Assembly: GCA_003252075.1 (NCBI GenBank)
Contig: QKDO01000086.1
Coordinates: 20,056 to 84,055, forward strand
Direction of reading: 5' to 3'
DNA from: Nitrospirota bacterium
Lineage (GTDB): Bacteria > Nitrospirota > Thermodesulfovibrionia > Thermodesulfovibrionales > UBA6898
Length of the DNA: 64,000 bases
The translations under genes were made by a program, and so were the position numbers. Below are positions 21,037-30,543 of this stretch, piece by piece; the first letter of the stretch is position 1, and the number at the start of each line of letters is the position of its first letter. The notes under the pieces were generated by a model. The model was not told the DNA's origin, made no database searches, and was given only the letters and a program-made list of their open reading frames with translations.

Positions 21037-22458
21037 ATGAAGCTCAAAACCAGATTATTACGACTCGTAGCGATCGGTCTCATACTTCTGATGGCAGTGC
21101 CGCCGGGGACATTTGCTCAGGAAACAGCGGCAGGAAATGCGGCAATCTTTAAGCAGGAGGAGCTTGACCAGTTGCTCGCTCCTGTTGCGTTGTATCCCGA
21201 CTCGCTGCTCGCACAGGTGCTGATGGCGTCGACGTATCCGCTTGAGGTTACACAGGCTGCCCGCTGGATCAAGGCGAATAAGACCCTCAAGGATGACGCG
21301 CTCGAAGCTGCTTTGGAGGATAAGAAATGGGATCCGAGCGTGAAGTCCCTGATACCGTTTCCGGATGTCCTGTCGATGATGGACGATAAGCTGGAATGGA
21401 CCGAGAAACTGGGGGATGCCTTTCTCGCCCAGCAGGGCGATGTCATGGAATCAGTACAGAGGCTGAGGGCAAAGGCATACGAGGCAGGGCAGTTGAATAC
21501 GACCAAAGAGCAGAAGGTGATTGTTGAAAAGACCGTCGAGACGCAGATTATCAGGGTTGAACCGGCAACAACGGTTGTCTACGTCCCTGTGTACAATCCT
21601 ACGGTAGTGTATGGAGTGTGGGCCTATCCTGCCTATCCACCATACTATTACTACCCGCCCGGCTATGTTGCCACGACGTCGGTATTTAGTTTTGCCGCAG
21701 GTGTTGCCGTTGGTGCAGCTTGGTACGGCGGTTTCCACTGGGGACACTCTCATCACCATCATGATACCAAAATAACGGTCAACCATAATTATAATTACAA
21801 CAGACCTACCAGCCCTAATAGGCCCCCCCATCAGCGTCCGGGAGATGGAACCCGTCCCGGAGGAGGAAACCGCCCTGGGGATCGCCCCGGAGGAGGAAAC
21901 CGCCCTGGGGATCGCCCCGGGGGAGGAAACCGTCCTGGTGGCGGAGAGCCCGGTAAGCCGACTCATTATGCTGGCGAGGGGAATAAGGCAGACTGGAAGC
22001 ACAACCCAGAGCATCGGAAAGGGGTCTCCTATCGGGATCAGGCTACTGCCCAGAAGTATGACAGGGCGGCTTCAGCTGATAAGGTAAAGGCACGGGAAAA
22101 CTTTCGTGGTCGTGCCGAATCCGGCAGACGTGACATTTCTCGCGGCGGTGCTGACCAGTTCAAAGGGCGTGACGTGCCAGCCAGGGGCGGTACTGCAGGC
22201 CCTGACAGGATGCAGAGCCGCGATACCAACCGTGCGGGCAGTGCAGGCCGCGGCAGCGCCTTCAGCGGTATGGACAGGGGTGGAAAGTCAACGCGTGACA
22301 TCAGCAGCCGTGGCAGTTCCAGCAGGCAGAGCATGTCGTCTGGCAGCCGGGGTGGCGGAAGTCGCGGAGGCGGCATGTCACGAGGCGGCAGTCGGGGCGG
22401 CGGCGGTGGCGGCCGAGGTGGCAGTCGTGGCGGTGGCAGCCGCGGTGGCAGGAGGTAG
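21037..22458 (+). CDS. DUF3300 domain-containing exported protein with Gly/Arg-rich C-terminus
   Basis: FKQEELDQLLAPVALYPDSLLAQVLMASTYPLEVTQAARWIKANK; repetitive RPGGGNRPGD and SRGGG C-terminal tail. Confidence 0.88.
   Translation: MKLKTRLLRLVAIGLILLMAVPPGTFAQETAAGNAAIFKQEELDQLLAPVALYPDSLLAQVLMASTYPLEVTQAARWIKANKTLKDDALEAALEDKKWDPSVKSLIPFPDVLSMMDDKLEWTEKLGDAFLAQQGDVMESVQRLRAKAYEAGQLNTTKEQKVIVEKTVETQIIRVEPATTVVYVPVYNPTVVYGVWAYPAYPPYYYYPPGYVATTSVFSFAAGVAVGAAWYGGFHWGHSHHHHDTKITVNHNYNYNRPTSPNRPPHQRPGDGTRPGGGNRPGDRPGGGNRPGDRPGGGNRPGGGEPGKPTHYAGEGNKADWKHNPEHRKGVSYRDQATAQKYDRAASADKVKARENFRGRAESGRRDISRGGADQFKGRDVPARGGTAGPDRMQSRDTNRAGSAGRGSAFSGMDRGGKSTRDISSRGSSSRQSMSSGSRGGGSRGGGMSRGGSRGGGGGGRGGSRGGGSRGGRR
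21861..21940 (+). repeat. 30-bp tandem repeat inside the DUF3300 gene
   Basis: AGGAGGAAACCGCCCTGGGGATCGCCCCGG at 21861-21890 and again identical at 21891-21920, then a degenerate partial third copy. Confidence 0.9.
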
Positions 22459-22515
22459 ACAGAGATGAAAACATACAGAACATCAATCCAGGATTATGCA
22501 AGGGAGAAGAAAACG

Positions 22516-23466
22516 ATGCTTCCGAACATGAACAATAAAGAATGCGCTGCGCTTCGGTTTCTTTCAGCGGCAGTTGCGGTCATGATCCTCACCTTCGCCG
22601 GGGTGTCTGCCGATGCAACGGTCAAGCAGAAGGGCTTTGCCTCTGCCGAGGAAGCGACAAAAGCTTTTATTGCTGCTCTGAGGTCGAGTGATGACAAGGA
22701 ACTGCTGGCTATCTTCGGTCCGGAGGCAAAGGAGCTGATTTCTTCGGGAGACCCTGTAGAAGACAAACAACGGGATGAAAGAGTTGTCAGCAGATTCGAT
22801 CAAAAGAACAGCCTGAGCCAAGAAGGGAATAAGATGGTCCTTATCATGGGAGAACAGGACTGGCCCTTTCCCATACCGCTCGTAAAAAAAGGAAACCAGT
22901 GGTTTTTCGATACCAAAGCAGGCAAGGAGGAGATCCTGAATCGCAGGATCGGCGACAATGAGCTTAACACAATCCAGGTCATGCTCGCTATTGTCGACGC
23001 TCAGCGGGAATATGCCATGAAGGACCACGATGGAGACGGTATCCTTGCATATGCCGAGAAATTCGGGAGCGATCCCGGCAAGAAGAACGGTCTGTACTGG
23101 GAGACAAAAGAAGGTGAGGAGCCGAGCCCCCTGGGCGAACTCGTGGCAGAAGCACGGGCCGGGGGATATACTGCCAAAGGAACAAAGGACAATCCTGTGC
23201 CATATCAGGGCTACTTTTTCCGTATGCTGAAGAAGCAGGGGAAACATGCCCCTGACGGGGCCTTTGATTATGTGGCAAAGGGGAAACAGATCGGCGGGTT
23301 TGCCGTGGTTGCCTATCCGGCAACGTACGGCAACTCCGGTGTCATGACCTTCATCGTGAATCACGATGGCGTGGTATATGAAAAAGACCTTGGCAGAGAT
23401 ACAGCGAAGATTGCGAAGGCGATGATGGCCTATAATCCCGACAAGACCTGGAAGATGGCTGAGTAG
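22516..23466 (+). CDS. DUF2950 domain-containing exported protein
   Basis: KGFASAEEATKAFIAALRSSDDKELLAIFGPEAKELISSGD; YQGYFFRMLKKQGKHAPDGAFDYV; upstream alternative start at 22465. Confidence 0.85.
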   Translation: MLPNMNNKECAALRFLSAAVAVMILTFAGVSADATVKQKGFASAEEATKAFIAALRSSDDKELLAIFGPEAKELISSGDPVEDKQRDERVVSRFDQKNSLSQEGNKMVLIMGEQDWPFPIPLVKKGNQWFFDTKAGKEEILNRRIGDNELNTIQVMLAIVDAQREYAMKDHDGDGILAYAEKFGSDPGKKNGLYWETKEGEEPSPLGELVAEARAGGYTAKGTKDNPVPYQGYFFRMLKKQGKHAPDGAFDYVAKGKQIGGFAVVAYPATYGNSGVMTFIVNHDGVVYEKDLGRDTAKIAKAMMAYNPDKTWKMAE

Positions 23467-23716
23467 CATTATCTGCTCTGAGTGTGGTACTTGGAGCAGG
23501 GCAGGCCGCAAAAGCAGCTGGCAGCGCCCAGGATTACCGACATGACGGCGATAGGATGAAAATTGCCGGAGTGCAGCCGGTCGCTCTGGCTGTTCAACTT
23601 ATGTTGCGGGTCCTGGGTGACTTGGGGTTCGTCCCACTGTGACAGCAAGCGGCCATTAATGGTTGTTATTGATAGTCATCATATTTCGTTGAACCGGCAA
23701 CGTATGTCAAAGAGGA

Positions 23717-23738
23717 CAACTCGTAATTATACGAGTTG
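23717..23738. repeat. Palindromic element copy B (CAACTCGTA-ATTA-TACGAGTTG)
   Basis: Perfect 9-bp arms with 4-nt spacer in the DUF2950-rhodanese intergenic region. Confidence 0.7.
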
Positions 23739-23896
23739 CAACTTTCCCCATTGTGTGATGAAATTGACTTTAAAAGGTTGCTTTCCACGCGGTAAATGAC
23801 GAAGTGCTGAACCTGTTGCGAACGTGTAATGTAACTCCATAATGCGTAATCACGAATTCGCGCAGGGAATAAGGTCACAATAAGGAGGACGATATC

Positions 23897-24400
23897 ATGA
23901 GAATCGGGTATGAGAGATTTGTCGTTGTTGCACTAATCCTGGTCTTGGCAGTACCTGCGTATGCCCTTGTCTCTGCGGATACGGCAACTAAGTTCAGCGA
24001 TATCCTGTTACAGGCACCTGCCGCAAACCACTGGCAGGTCAAGGCAGACGAGGTGTATGGCTGGATGCAAGGAAAGAAGACCGACTTTGTCATCATTGAT
24101 GTGCGGCCAGATCCTCCGGGACAGAAGGGCGGCAAAATACCCGGAGCTATGTACATTCCCTACAACCAAATCCTGAAGGCCGAAAACCTCAAGAAGCTTC
24201 CCAAAGACAAGAAGCTGATCCTCGCCTGTGTGACGGGACAGACGCAGAACCTGCCCGTGCTGGTGCTGAGGTCGCTGGGCTATGATGCCTATACCATGTC
24301 GTTTGGTCATGCAGCCTGGATCAAGGGATATATCGGTGCGGACTTTATGCAGCAGGCGATTCAGAATGCCGGGGAAAAGAAATTCCCGGTGGAGCAGTAG
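23897..24400 (+). CDS. Exported rhodanese-like domain protein
   Basis: Signal peptide; FVIIDVRPDPPGQKGGKIPGAMYIPYNQI; putative active loop CVTGQTQ. Confidence 0.85.
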   Translation: MRIGYERFVVVALILVLAVPAYALVSADTATKFSDILLQAPAANHWQVKADEVYGWMQGKKTDFVIIDVRPDPPGQKGGKIPGAMYIPYNQILKAENLKKLPKDKKLILACVTGQTQNLPVLVLRSLGYDAYTMSFGHAAWIKGYIGADFMQQAIQNAGEKKFPVEQ

Positions 24401-24481
24401 AGGACAGTCCTGTTTCAGTGTCGATACACTTAAGGCAGGGAGAGGGTTCTTTCATCTATCAATTGTAAGAAGGGACACATC

Positions 24482-26983
24482 ATGGCGAAAAAATCAGTAA
24501 AAGACAGGACAACGACTTCCGAAGAAGTCTGTGAAAATCCACGGACAGGATCAAGCGCTGCCTCATTGAAACAGGCGATCCTCGACAACCTCTATTATGT
24601 CCAGGGTCGCCTTCCGGAAATTGCAACACGGAACGACTGGTACATGGCTGTCGCTTACACGGTTCGTGACCGGATGCTCGAAAAATTTATCAGCGCGCTC
24701 AAAGGGCTCCATAATCCTAAGGTGAAGCTTGCCAGCTACCTCTCGGCAGAGTTCCTCATGGGGCCGCACCTGGGCAACAATCTCCTGAATCTGGGCATTA
24801 CTGACCAGATGCGCTCGGCCGTGAAAGAACTCGGTCATGATCTGGAGGATCTGCTGGGACAGGAAGAAGAGCCGGGGCTTGGCAACGGCGGGCTCGGCAG
24901 ACTCGCCGCCTGCTACATGGACTCGCTAGCATCGTTGAACGTGCCCGCAATAGGATACGGCATCCGGTATGAGTTCGGCATCTTCGACCAGGAGATCCGC
25001 GATGGCTGGCAGGTCGAGAAGACTGACAAGTGGCTCCACCTGGGCAATCCGTGGGAGATATGCAGGCCCGAGACTTCTTATTATGTGAATTTCGGCGGCC
25101 ATACAGAGCAGTATCGTGATGAAAAGGGGAAGTTCAAGGTCCGCTGGGTGCCCCATCGCGTGGTCAAGGGCGTAGCCTACGATACCCCTGTCCCGTCTTA
25201 CCGCAACGATATGGTAGATCTGCTTAGGCTTTGGAAGTCAGAGGCGGTGGAATCCTTCGACTTCCAGGCATTTAATGTCGGAGATTACTACAAGGCAGTC
25301 GAAGAAAAGGTTATCTCCGAGACCGGGAGCAAGGTCCTCTACCCGAACGACGAACCGGAAATCGGAAAGACCCTCCGTCTTGCACAGCAGTATTTCTTTG
25401 TCTCCTGCTCTCTTCAGGACATGATCCGCATCCACCTCTTTCGGGGCAAGAGCCTCGAGACATTTCAGGGGAGCTTTGCCGTTCAGCTGAACGACACCCA
25501 TCCCTCGATCGCTGTTGCTGAACTGATGCGACTCCTGATTGACGAGCATCTTCTGGACTGGGACAAGGCGTGGAAGATCACCCAGCAGACCATGGCCTAT
25601 ACCAACCATACGCTGCTGCCCGAGGCCCTCGAAAAATGGCCCCTGCCGCTCTTCAGCCGCACGCTCCCCCGGCACCTGGAGATCATTTACGAGATCAACC
25701 GCAGATTCCTGGACGATGTCCGATCCAAATTTCACGGGGACGACGGACGTGTCGCCCGCCTGTCTATCATTGATGAGACCGGAGAAAAGTATGTCCGCAT
25801 GGCGCATCTCGCCTCTGTTGGCAGTCATCATATCAACGGTGTGGCAGCCCTGCACAGCGATCTTCTGACAAAGACGGTTCTCAAAGACATGTACGACATG
25901 TATCCTGACCGTTTTGTGAACGTGACGAACGGCGTAACACCGCGGCGCTGGATAGCTCTGTCCAACCCGGGACTCACGGAACTGATCACCGCGAAGATCG
26001 GTGACGGGTGGATCAGGCACTTTGAGGACGAGATCAGGAAGATAGAAGCATTCGCCAATGAGCGGGCTTTCCGGACAGCATGGGCGAAGATCAAGCACAG
26101 TAACAAGACCGGGCTTGCCGCAATCATAAAGGAAAAGACAGGTGTCGTGACGGACCCCGCTTCTCTCTTCGACATACAGGTGAAACGGATCCACGAGTAC
26201 AAGCGCCAGCACCTGAACGTGCTCCATATCATCACCCTTTACAACCGCATCAAACAAGCCCCTGGTAAGGACTTTGTCCCCCGCACTTTTATCTTTGGAG
26301 GAAAGGCTGCACCGGGCTATTTCATGGCGAAGCGGATTATCAAACTGATCAATTCCGTGGCTGAGGTGGTGAACAGTGACCGTGACGTTGCCGGAAGGCT
26401 GAAGGTTGTCTTCTTCCCGGATTTTAACGTGAAGAATGCTCACCACATCTACCCCGCCGCAGACCTCTCTGAGCAGATATCAACTGCCGGGAAAGAGGCC
26501 TCTGGCACGGGGAACATGAAATTCTCGATGAACGGCGCCCTCACGATCGGCACCCTTGATGGCGCCAATGTAGAGATACGAGAAGAGGTCGGTCCGGAGA
26601 ATTTCTTTCTCTTCGGCCTGACTGCCGGGGAGGTACATGATCTGAAGGTCACGGGTTATGATCCCCGGAGTTATTACGACGCAAACCCGCGCCTCAGGGA
26701 GGCGATGGACCAGATCAGCTCAGGCCATTTCTCGCGGGGTGACAAGGAACTCTTCAGGCCGCTGGTGGACAACCTCCTGAACCACGATCCTTTTCTGCTC
26801 CTGGCAGACTATCAGTCCTACATCGATTGCCAGGACCGGGTAAGTGCGGCTTACCGTGATCAGGGGCAATGGGTCCGTATGTCTGTCCTGAACGTTGCCC
26901 GCATGGGAAAGTTTTCGTCGGACCGGTCCATCGCCGAGTATTGCAAGAACATATGGAAGATAAAACCAGTCAAAGGAAAATAA
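24482..26983 (+). CDS. glgP: Alpha-glucan (glycogen) phosphorylase
   Basis: 833 aa; SAEFLMGPHLGNNLLNLG, EEEPGLGNGGLGRLAACYMDSLA, EASGTGNMKFSMNGALTIGTLDGANVEI (PLP region). Confidence 0.97.
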   Translation: MAKKSVKDRTTTSEEVCENPRTGSSAASLKQAILDNLYYVQGRLPEIATRNDWYMAVAYTVRDRMLEKFISALKGLHNPKVKLASYLSAEFLMGPHLGNNLLNLGITDQMRSAVKELGHDLEDLLGQEEEPGLGNGGLGRLAACYMDSLASLNVPAIGYGIRYEFGIFDQEIRDGWQVEKTDKWLHLGNPWEICRPETSYYVNFGGHTEQYRDEKGKFKVRWVPHRVVKGVAYDTPVPSYRNDMVDLLRLWKSEAVESFDFQAFNVGDYYKAVEEKVISETGSKVLYPNDEPEIGKTLRLAQQYFFVSCSLQDMIRIHLFRGKSLETFQGSFAVQLNDTHPSIAVAELMRLLIDEHLLDWDKAWKITQQTMAYTNHTLLPEALEKWPLPLFSRTLPRHLEIIYEINRRFLDDVRSKFHGDDGRVARLSIIDETGEKYVRMAHLASVGSHHINGVAALHSDLLTKTVLKDMYDMYPDRFVNVTNGVTPRRWIALSNPGLTELITAKIGDGWIRHFEDEIRKIEAFANERAFRTAWAKIKHSNKTGLAAIIKEKTGVVTDPASLFDIQVKRIHEYKRQHLNVLHIITLYNRIKQAPGKDFVPRTFIFGGKAAPGYFMAKRIIKLINSVAEVVNSDRDVAGRLKVVFFPDFNVKNAHHIYPAADLSEQISTAGKEASGTGNMKFSMNGALTIGTLDGANVEIREEVGPENFFLFGLTAGEVHDLKVTGYDPRSYYDANPRLREAMDQISSGHFSRGDKELFRPLVDNLLNHDPFLLLADYQSYIDCQDRVSAAYRDQGQWVRMSVLNVARMGKFSSDRSIAEYCKNIWKIKPVKGK

Positions 26984-26984
26984 G

Positions 26985-29105
26985 TTGCCGATAAAGAAGA
27001 AAACACGCAGTTCAGGTAAGACCGTAACAGATGCAATGCGGGGGAACAGTTTTCCTCTCGGAGCGACCGTGAGAGACAGCGGTGTCAATTTCAGCGTCTT
27101 CTCGAAGAATGCGACCTCTGTAGAGCTGCTCCTGTTCAGTCGCGCCGAAGATCCTGTTCCTGCGCGTACGATCCCGCTCGATCCAAAGAAGAACAGGACG
27201 TACCATTACTGGCATGTGTTCCTGCCAAACATCGGGCCGGGACAGATCTACGGATATCGTGTCCATGGCCCCCATGAGCCGGCGCGCGGCATGCGTTTCG
27301 ATGCTGGGAAGGTGCTGCTCGATCCCTATGGCAGGGCGGTTGTGGTCCCGGAAACCTACAGCCGCATATTGGCGAGTCAGCCCGGCGACAATTGCAGTAC
27401 TGCCATGAAGAGCTTGGTATCGGATCCTCGCTCCTATGACTGGGAAGGTGATCTGCCTCTGAAGCAGCCCTTTGCGCGCACGATCATCTATGAAATGCAC
27501 GTTCGGGGATTTACGGCGAATCCGAATTCGGGTGTTGCGCCGGAAAAACGGGGGACCTACGCCGGTCTGATCGAAAAGATCCCTTACCTTAAGGATCTCG
27601 GGATAACCGCTGTCGAGATGCTGCCCATCTACCATTTCGATGAACAGGATGCACCGCCGGGGTTCAAGAACTATTGGGGATATGCTCCGATATCGTTTTT
27701 CGCGCCCCATCCGGCATACAGTTCGCGGAAAGATCCGCTCGGACCGCTTGATGAGTTCCGCGATATGGTGAAGGCCCTCCACCGTGCAGGGATCGAGGTG
27801 ATCCTCGACGTTGTTTACAACCATACGGCAGAGGGTAATCATGAGGGGCCGACGCTCTCGTTCCGGGGCTTTGAAAATGATGCCTATTATATCCTCGAGC
27901 CTGACAAACGGTTCTACGGCAACTACACCGGCTGCGGCAACACACTCGATGCGAGCAATCCCTTTGTGCGGCGCATGATCATCGACAGCCTCCATTACTG
28001 GGTCCAGCAGATGCATGTGGACGGGTTCCGTTTCGACCTCGCCTCGATCCTGACCCGCGATGAACAAGGCATGCCTCTTGCGAACCCGCCGGTGCTCTGG
28101 GATATCGAGACAGATCCGGCACTGGCAGGCATCAAGCTCATTGCCGAGGCATGGGATGCGGCAGGACTCTACCAGGTAGGAAGTTTCGTCGGTGACAGCT
28201 GGAAGGAATGGAACGGCAGATTCAGGGACGATGTGCGGAGCTTTCTCAAGGGGGACCGCGACTTGGTCTCGAAATTCGCATCCCGGCTGCTCGGCAGCCC
28301 CGACATCTATGGCTATGAGGAGCGCGAGCCTGAGCAAAGCATCAATTTCGTTACCTGCCATGACGGCTTTACCCTGAACGATCTCGTATCGTACAACGGC
28401 AAGCACAACGAAGCGAACGGTGAAGATAACCGCGACGGCAGCAATGATAATATGAGCTGGAACTGCGGTTATGAGGGTCCGACGGACGACCCGTCAGTCG
28501 AGGACCTCAGAAACAGGCAGGTGAAGAATTTCTTTACCACAACCCTTTTGGCGACGGGCGTGCCGATGCTCCTTATGGGGGACGAGGTGAGGAGAACGCA
28601 GGGGGGCAACAACAACGCCTATGGACAGGACAATGAGATCAGCTGGTTCGACTGGGGCCTCGTTGATAAGCATGCCGGCCTGCTGAGATTTGTGAAACGC
28701 CAGATTGCGGCCCGGCTTCGGCGGGACGCCTCGGTGGAGGACCCCGGATTGACCCTGAACCAGCTTCTTCAGGAATCAAAAATAGCTTGGCACGGCGTGA
28801 AGCTCAACCAGCCGAACTGGGGTGCCGACTCACACACCATCGCTTTGACCGTGAGAAGCCTCAGGGGCAGATTCATGATCCACGTGATGGTAAATGCCTA
28901 CTGGGAAGGGCTGGAATTCGAGATCCCCAGTGTCCCGGAACTTTCCGGCACCAGCTGGATGCGCTGGATCGATACATCCCGGCAATCGCCGGATGACATC
29001 TGTACCTGGGATGAGGCAGAAGCAGTGCAAGACGCCGTTTACCCCGTGCAACCTCGATCACTGGTGGTACTTGTCGGGAGGTTGAAGAACCATAGAAAAC
29101 TATAA
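26985..29105 (+). CDS. glgX: Glycogen debranching enzyme GlgX (TTG start)
   Basis: FPLGATVRDSGVNFSVFSKNATSVELLLF; IIYEMHVRGFT; VDGFRFDLASIL; QGGNNNAYGQDNEISWFDW. Confidence 0.96.
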   Translation: MPIKKKTRSSGKTVTDAMRGNSFPLGATVRDSGVNFSVFSKNATSVELLLFSRAEDPVPARTIPLDPKKNRTYHYWHVFLPNIGPGQIYGYRVHGPHEPARGMRFDAGKVLLDPYGRAVVVPETYSRILASQPGDNCSTAMKSLVSDPRSYDWEGDLPLKQPFARTIIYEMHVRGFTANPNSGVAPEKRGTYAGLIEKIPYLKDLGITAVEMLPIYHFDEQDAPPGFKNYWGYAPISFFAPHPAYSSRKDPLGPLDEFRDMVKALHRAGIEVILDVVYNHTAEGNHEGPTLSFRGFENDAYYILEPDKRFYGNYTGCGNTLDASNPFVRRMIIDSLHYWVQQMHVDGFRFDLASILTRDEQGMPLANPPVLWDIETDPALAGIKLIAEAWDAAGLYQVGSFVGDSWKEWNGRFRDDVRSFLKGDRDLVSKFASRLLGSPDIYGYEEREPEQSINFVTCHDGFTLNDLVSYNGKHNEANGEDNRDGSNDNMSWNCGYEGPTDDPSVEDLRNRQVKNFFTTTLLATGVPMLLMGDEVRRTQGGNNNAYGQDNEISWFDWGLVDKHAGLLRFVKRQIAARLRRDASVEDPGLTLNQLLQESKIAWHGVKLNQPNWGADSHTIALTVRSLRGRFMIHVMVNAYWEGLEFEIPSVPELSGTSWMRWIDTSRQSPDDICTWDEAEAVQDAVYPVQPRSLVVLVGRLKNHRKL

Positions 29106-29445
29106 GCTTGTCCTTCCGGAACACCTGAATCATTACGGATACCTCTTTGGAGGCTATCTCCTGCAGTGGGTCGACGAAGCGGCCTGGATCTGTGCGAGCC
29201 TTGAGTACCCTTCCTGCAGGTTTGTTACTGTCGGGATGGATAAGGTCGAGTTCAGAAAGAGCGTCCGTCAGGGGACTATTCTCAGGTTCAAGGTCGTAAA
29301 GGGAAAAGTTGGCAACACTTCTGTCCGGTATTCTGTTCAGGTCTTTTCGGACAGCCTCAGGGATGGAGGAGGGGAAGAAATTTTCTCGACGACCATCACC
29401 TTTGTCTGTCTTGATGAGAAAGGGATAAAGACTGCCATTCCTTAA
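29092..29445 (+). CDS. Acyl-CoA thioesterase (hotdog fold, YciA-like) without a canonical start codon
   Basis: Reading frame RTIENYKLVLPEHLNHYGYLFGGYLLQWVDEAAWICASLEYPSCRFVTVGMDKVEFRKSV; first in-frame ATG is only at 29236, inside the conserved fold; the possible ATA start is at 29092. Confidence 0.7.
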   Translation: MENYKLVLPEHLNHYGYLFGGYLLQWVDEAAWICASLEYPSCRFVTVGMDKVEFRKSVRQGTILRFKVVKGKVGNTSVRYSVQVFSDSLRDGGGEEIFSTTITFVCLDEKGIKTAIP

Positions 29446-29504
29446 CCGGGACACAACCGTGAAAAGGACTGAAAAACCGTGGGAGCATAAGGAAAGGAGA
29501 CGAT

Positions 29505-30533
29505 ATGCCGATAGCGGATTACAAAATCTATTGTCAGATGCTCGAAAGGGCACGTAAGGGTCGTTTTGCCTACCCGGCCATCAACGTGACATCACTCACG
29601 ACTGCCAATGCTGTGCTTAAGGGGCTTGCTGAGAGCAAGTGTGACGGTATCATCCAGATCTCTACAGGAGGTGGTGCCTTTGCCTCGGGGTCATCAGTCA
29701 AGGACATGGCCCTCGGTGCGATCTCGATTGCCGAGCACGTGCATCGTGCAGCGGAACGGTACCCCATTTATGTCGCACTGCACACTGACCATTGCCAGGC
29801 TGACAAGCTCGATAAGCTCGTCATCCCGCTTGTTGAAGAGACAGAGAAGAGAAGGGCCGCGGGCAGGCCGAATCTTTTTAACAGCCATATGTTCGACGGA
29901 AGCGCACTGCCGCTCAAGGAGAATCTTGATATCGCCGTCAAACTTATGGAACGCTTTCAGAAGAATGATCTTATCCTGGAGATCGAGGCCGGAGTTGTCG
30001 GCGGAGAGGAGGATGGCGTCACGGGCGAGGCAGGCTCCAAGCTCTACACGACGCCGGAGGACACTCTCGAAGTCGCCCGGCGGCTTAATGCGATCAAGGG
30101 CGGCCGGTATCTCCTTGCCGCGACCTTCGGCAATGTCCACGGGGTATACAAGCCGGGACACGTGAAGCTGAAGCCCTCGATCCTGAAAGACTGCCAGGAC
30201 GCTGTTGTGAAACAATACGGTGAAGAGGCCCGCTTTTTTCTTGTATTCCACGGCGGCTCGGGTTCGGAACTGCGCGACATCCATGAGGCGCTCGACTATG
30301 GCGTTGTCAAGATGAATATCGATACGGATACGCAGTATGCCTTTTCCCGGCCGATCGTGGAACATATGTTCAAGAACTATGACGGCGTGCTCAAGGTGGA
30401 TGGCGAGGTGGGGAACAAGAAGGCCTATGATCCCCGCGTGTATTTCGGCCTGGCAGAGTCCGGCATGGCAGAGCGTGTCAAGAAGGCAGTGACTGAACTC
30501 AGGGCTGTTGGGACCACCCTGTTTAAGGCCTGA
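29505..30533 (+). CDS. fba: Class II fructose-bisphosphate aldolase
   Basis: YPAINVTSLTTANAVLKGLAE; YVALHTDHCQADKLD; EIEAGVVGGEEDGV; FHGGSGSELRDIHEALDYGVVKMNIDTDTQYAF. Confidence 0.95.
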   Translation: MPIADYKIYCQMLERARKGRFAYPAINVTSLTTANAVLKGLAESKCDGIIQISTGGGAFASGSSVKDMALGAISIAEHVHRAAERYPIYVALHTDHCQADKLDKLVIPLVEETEKRRAAGRPNLFNSHMFDGSALPLKENLDIAVKLMERFQKNDLILEIEAGVVGGEEDGVTGEAGSKLYTTPEDTLEVARRLNAIKGGRYLLAATFGNVHGVYKPGHVKLKPSILKDCQDAVVKQYGEEARFFLVFHGGSGSELRDIHEALDYGVVKMNIDTDTQYAFSRPIVEHMFKNYDGVLKVDGEVGNKKAYDPRVYFGLAESGMAERVKKAVTELRAVGTTLFKA

Positions 30534-30543
30534 AAGGAGCGCT

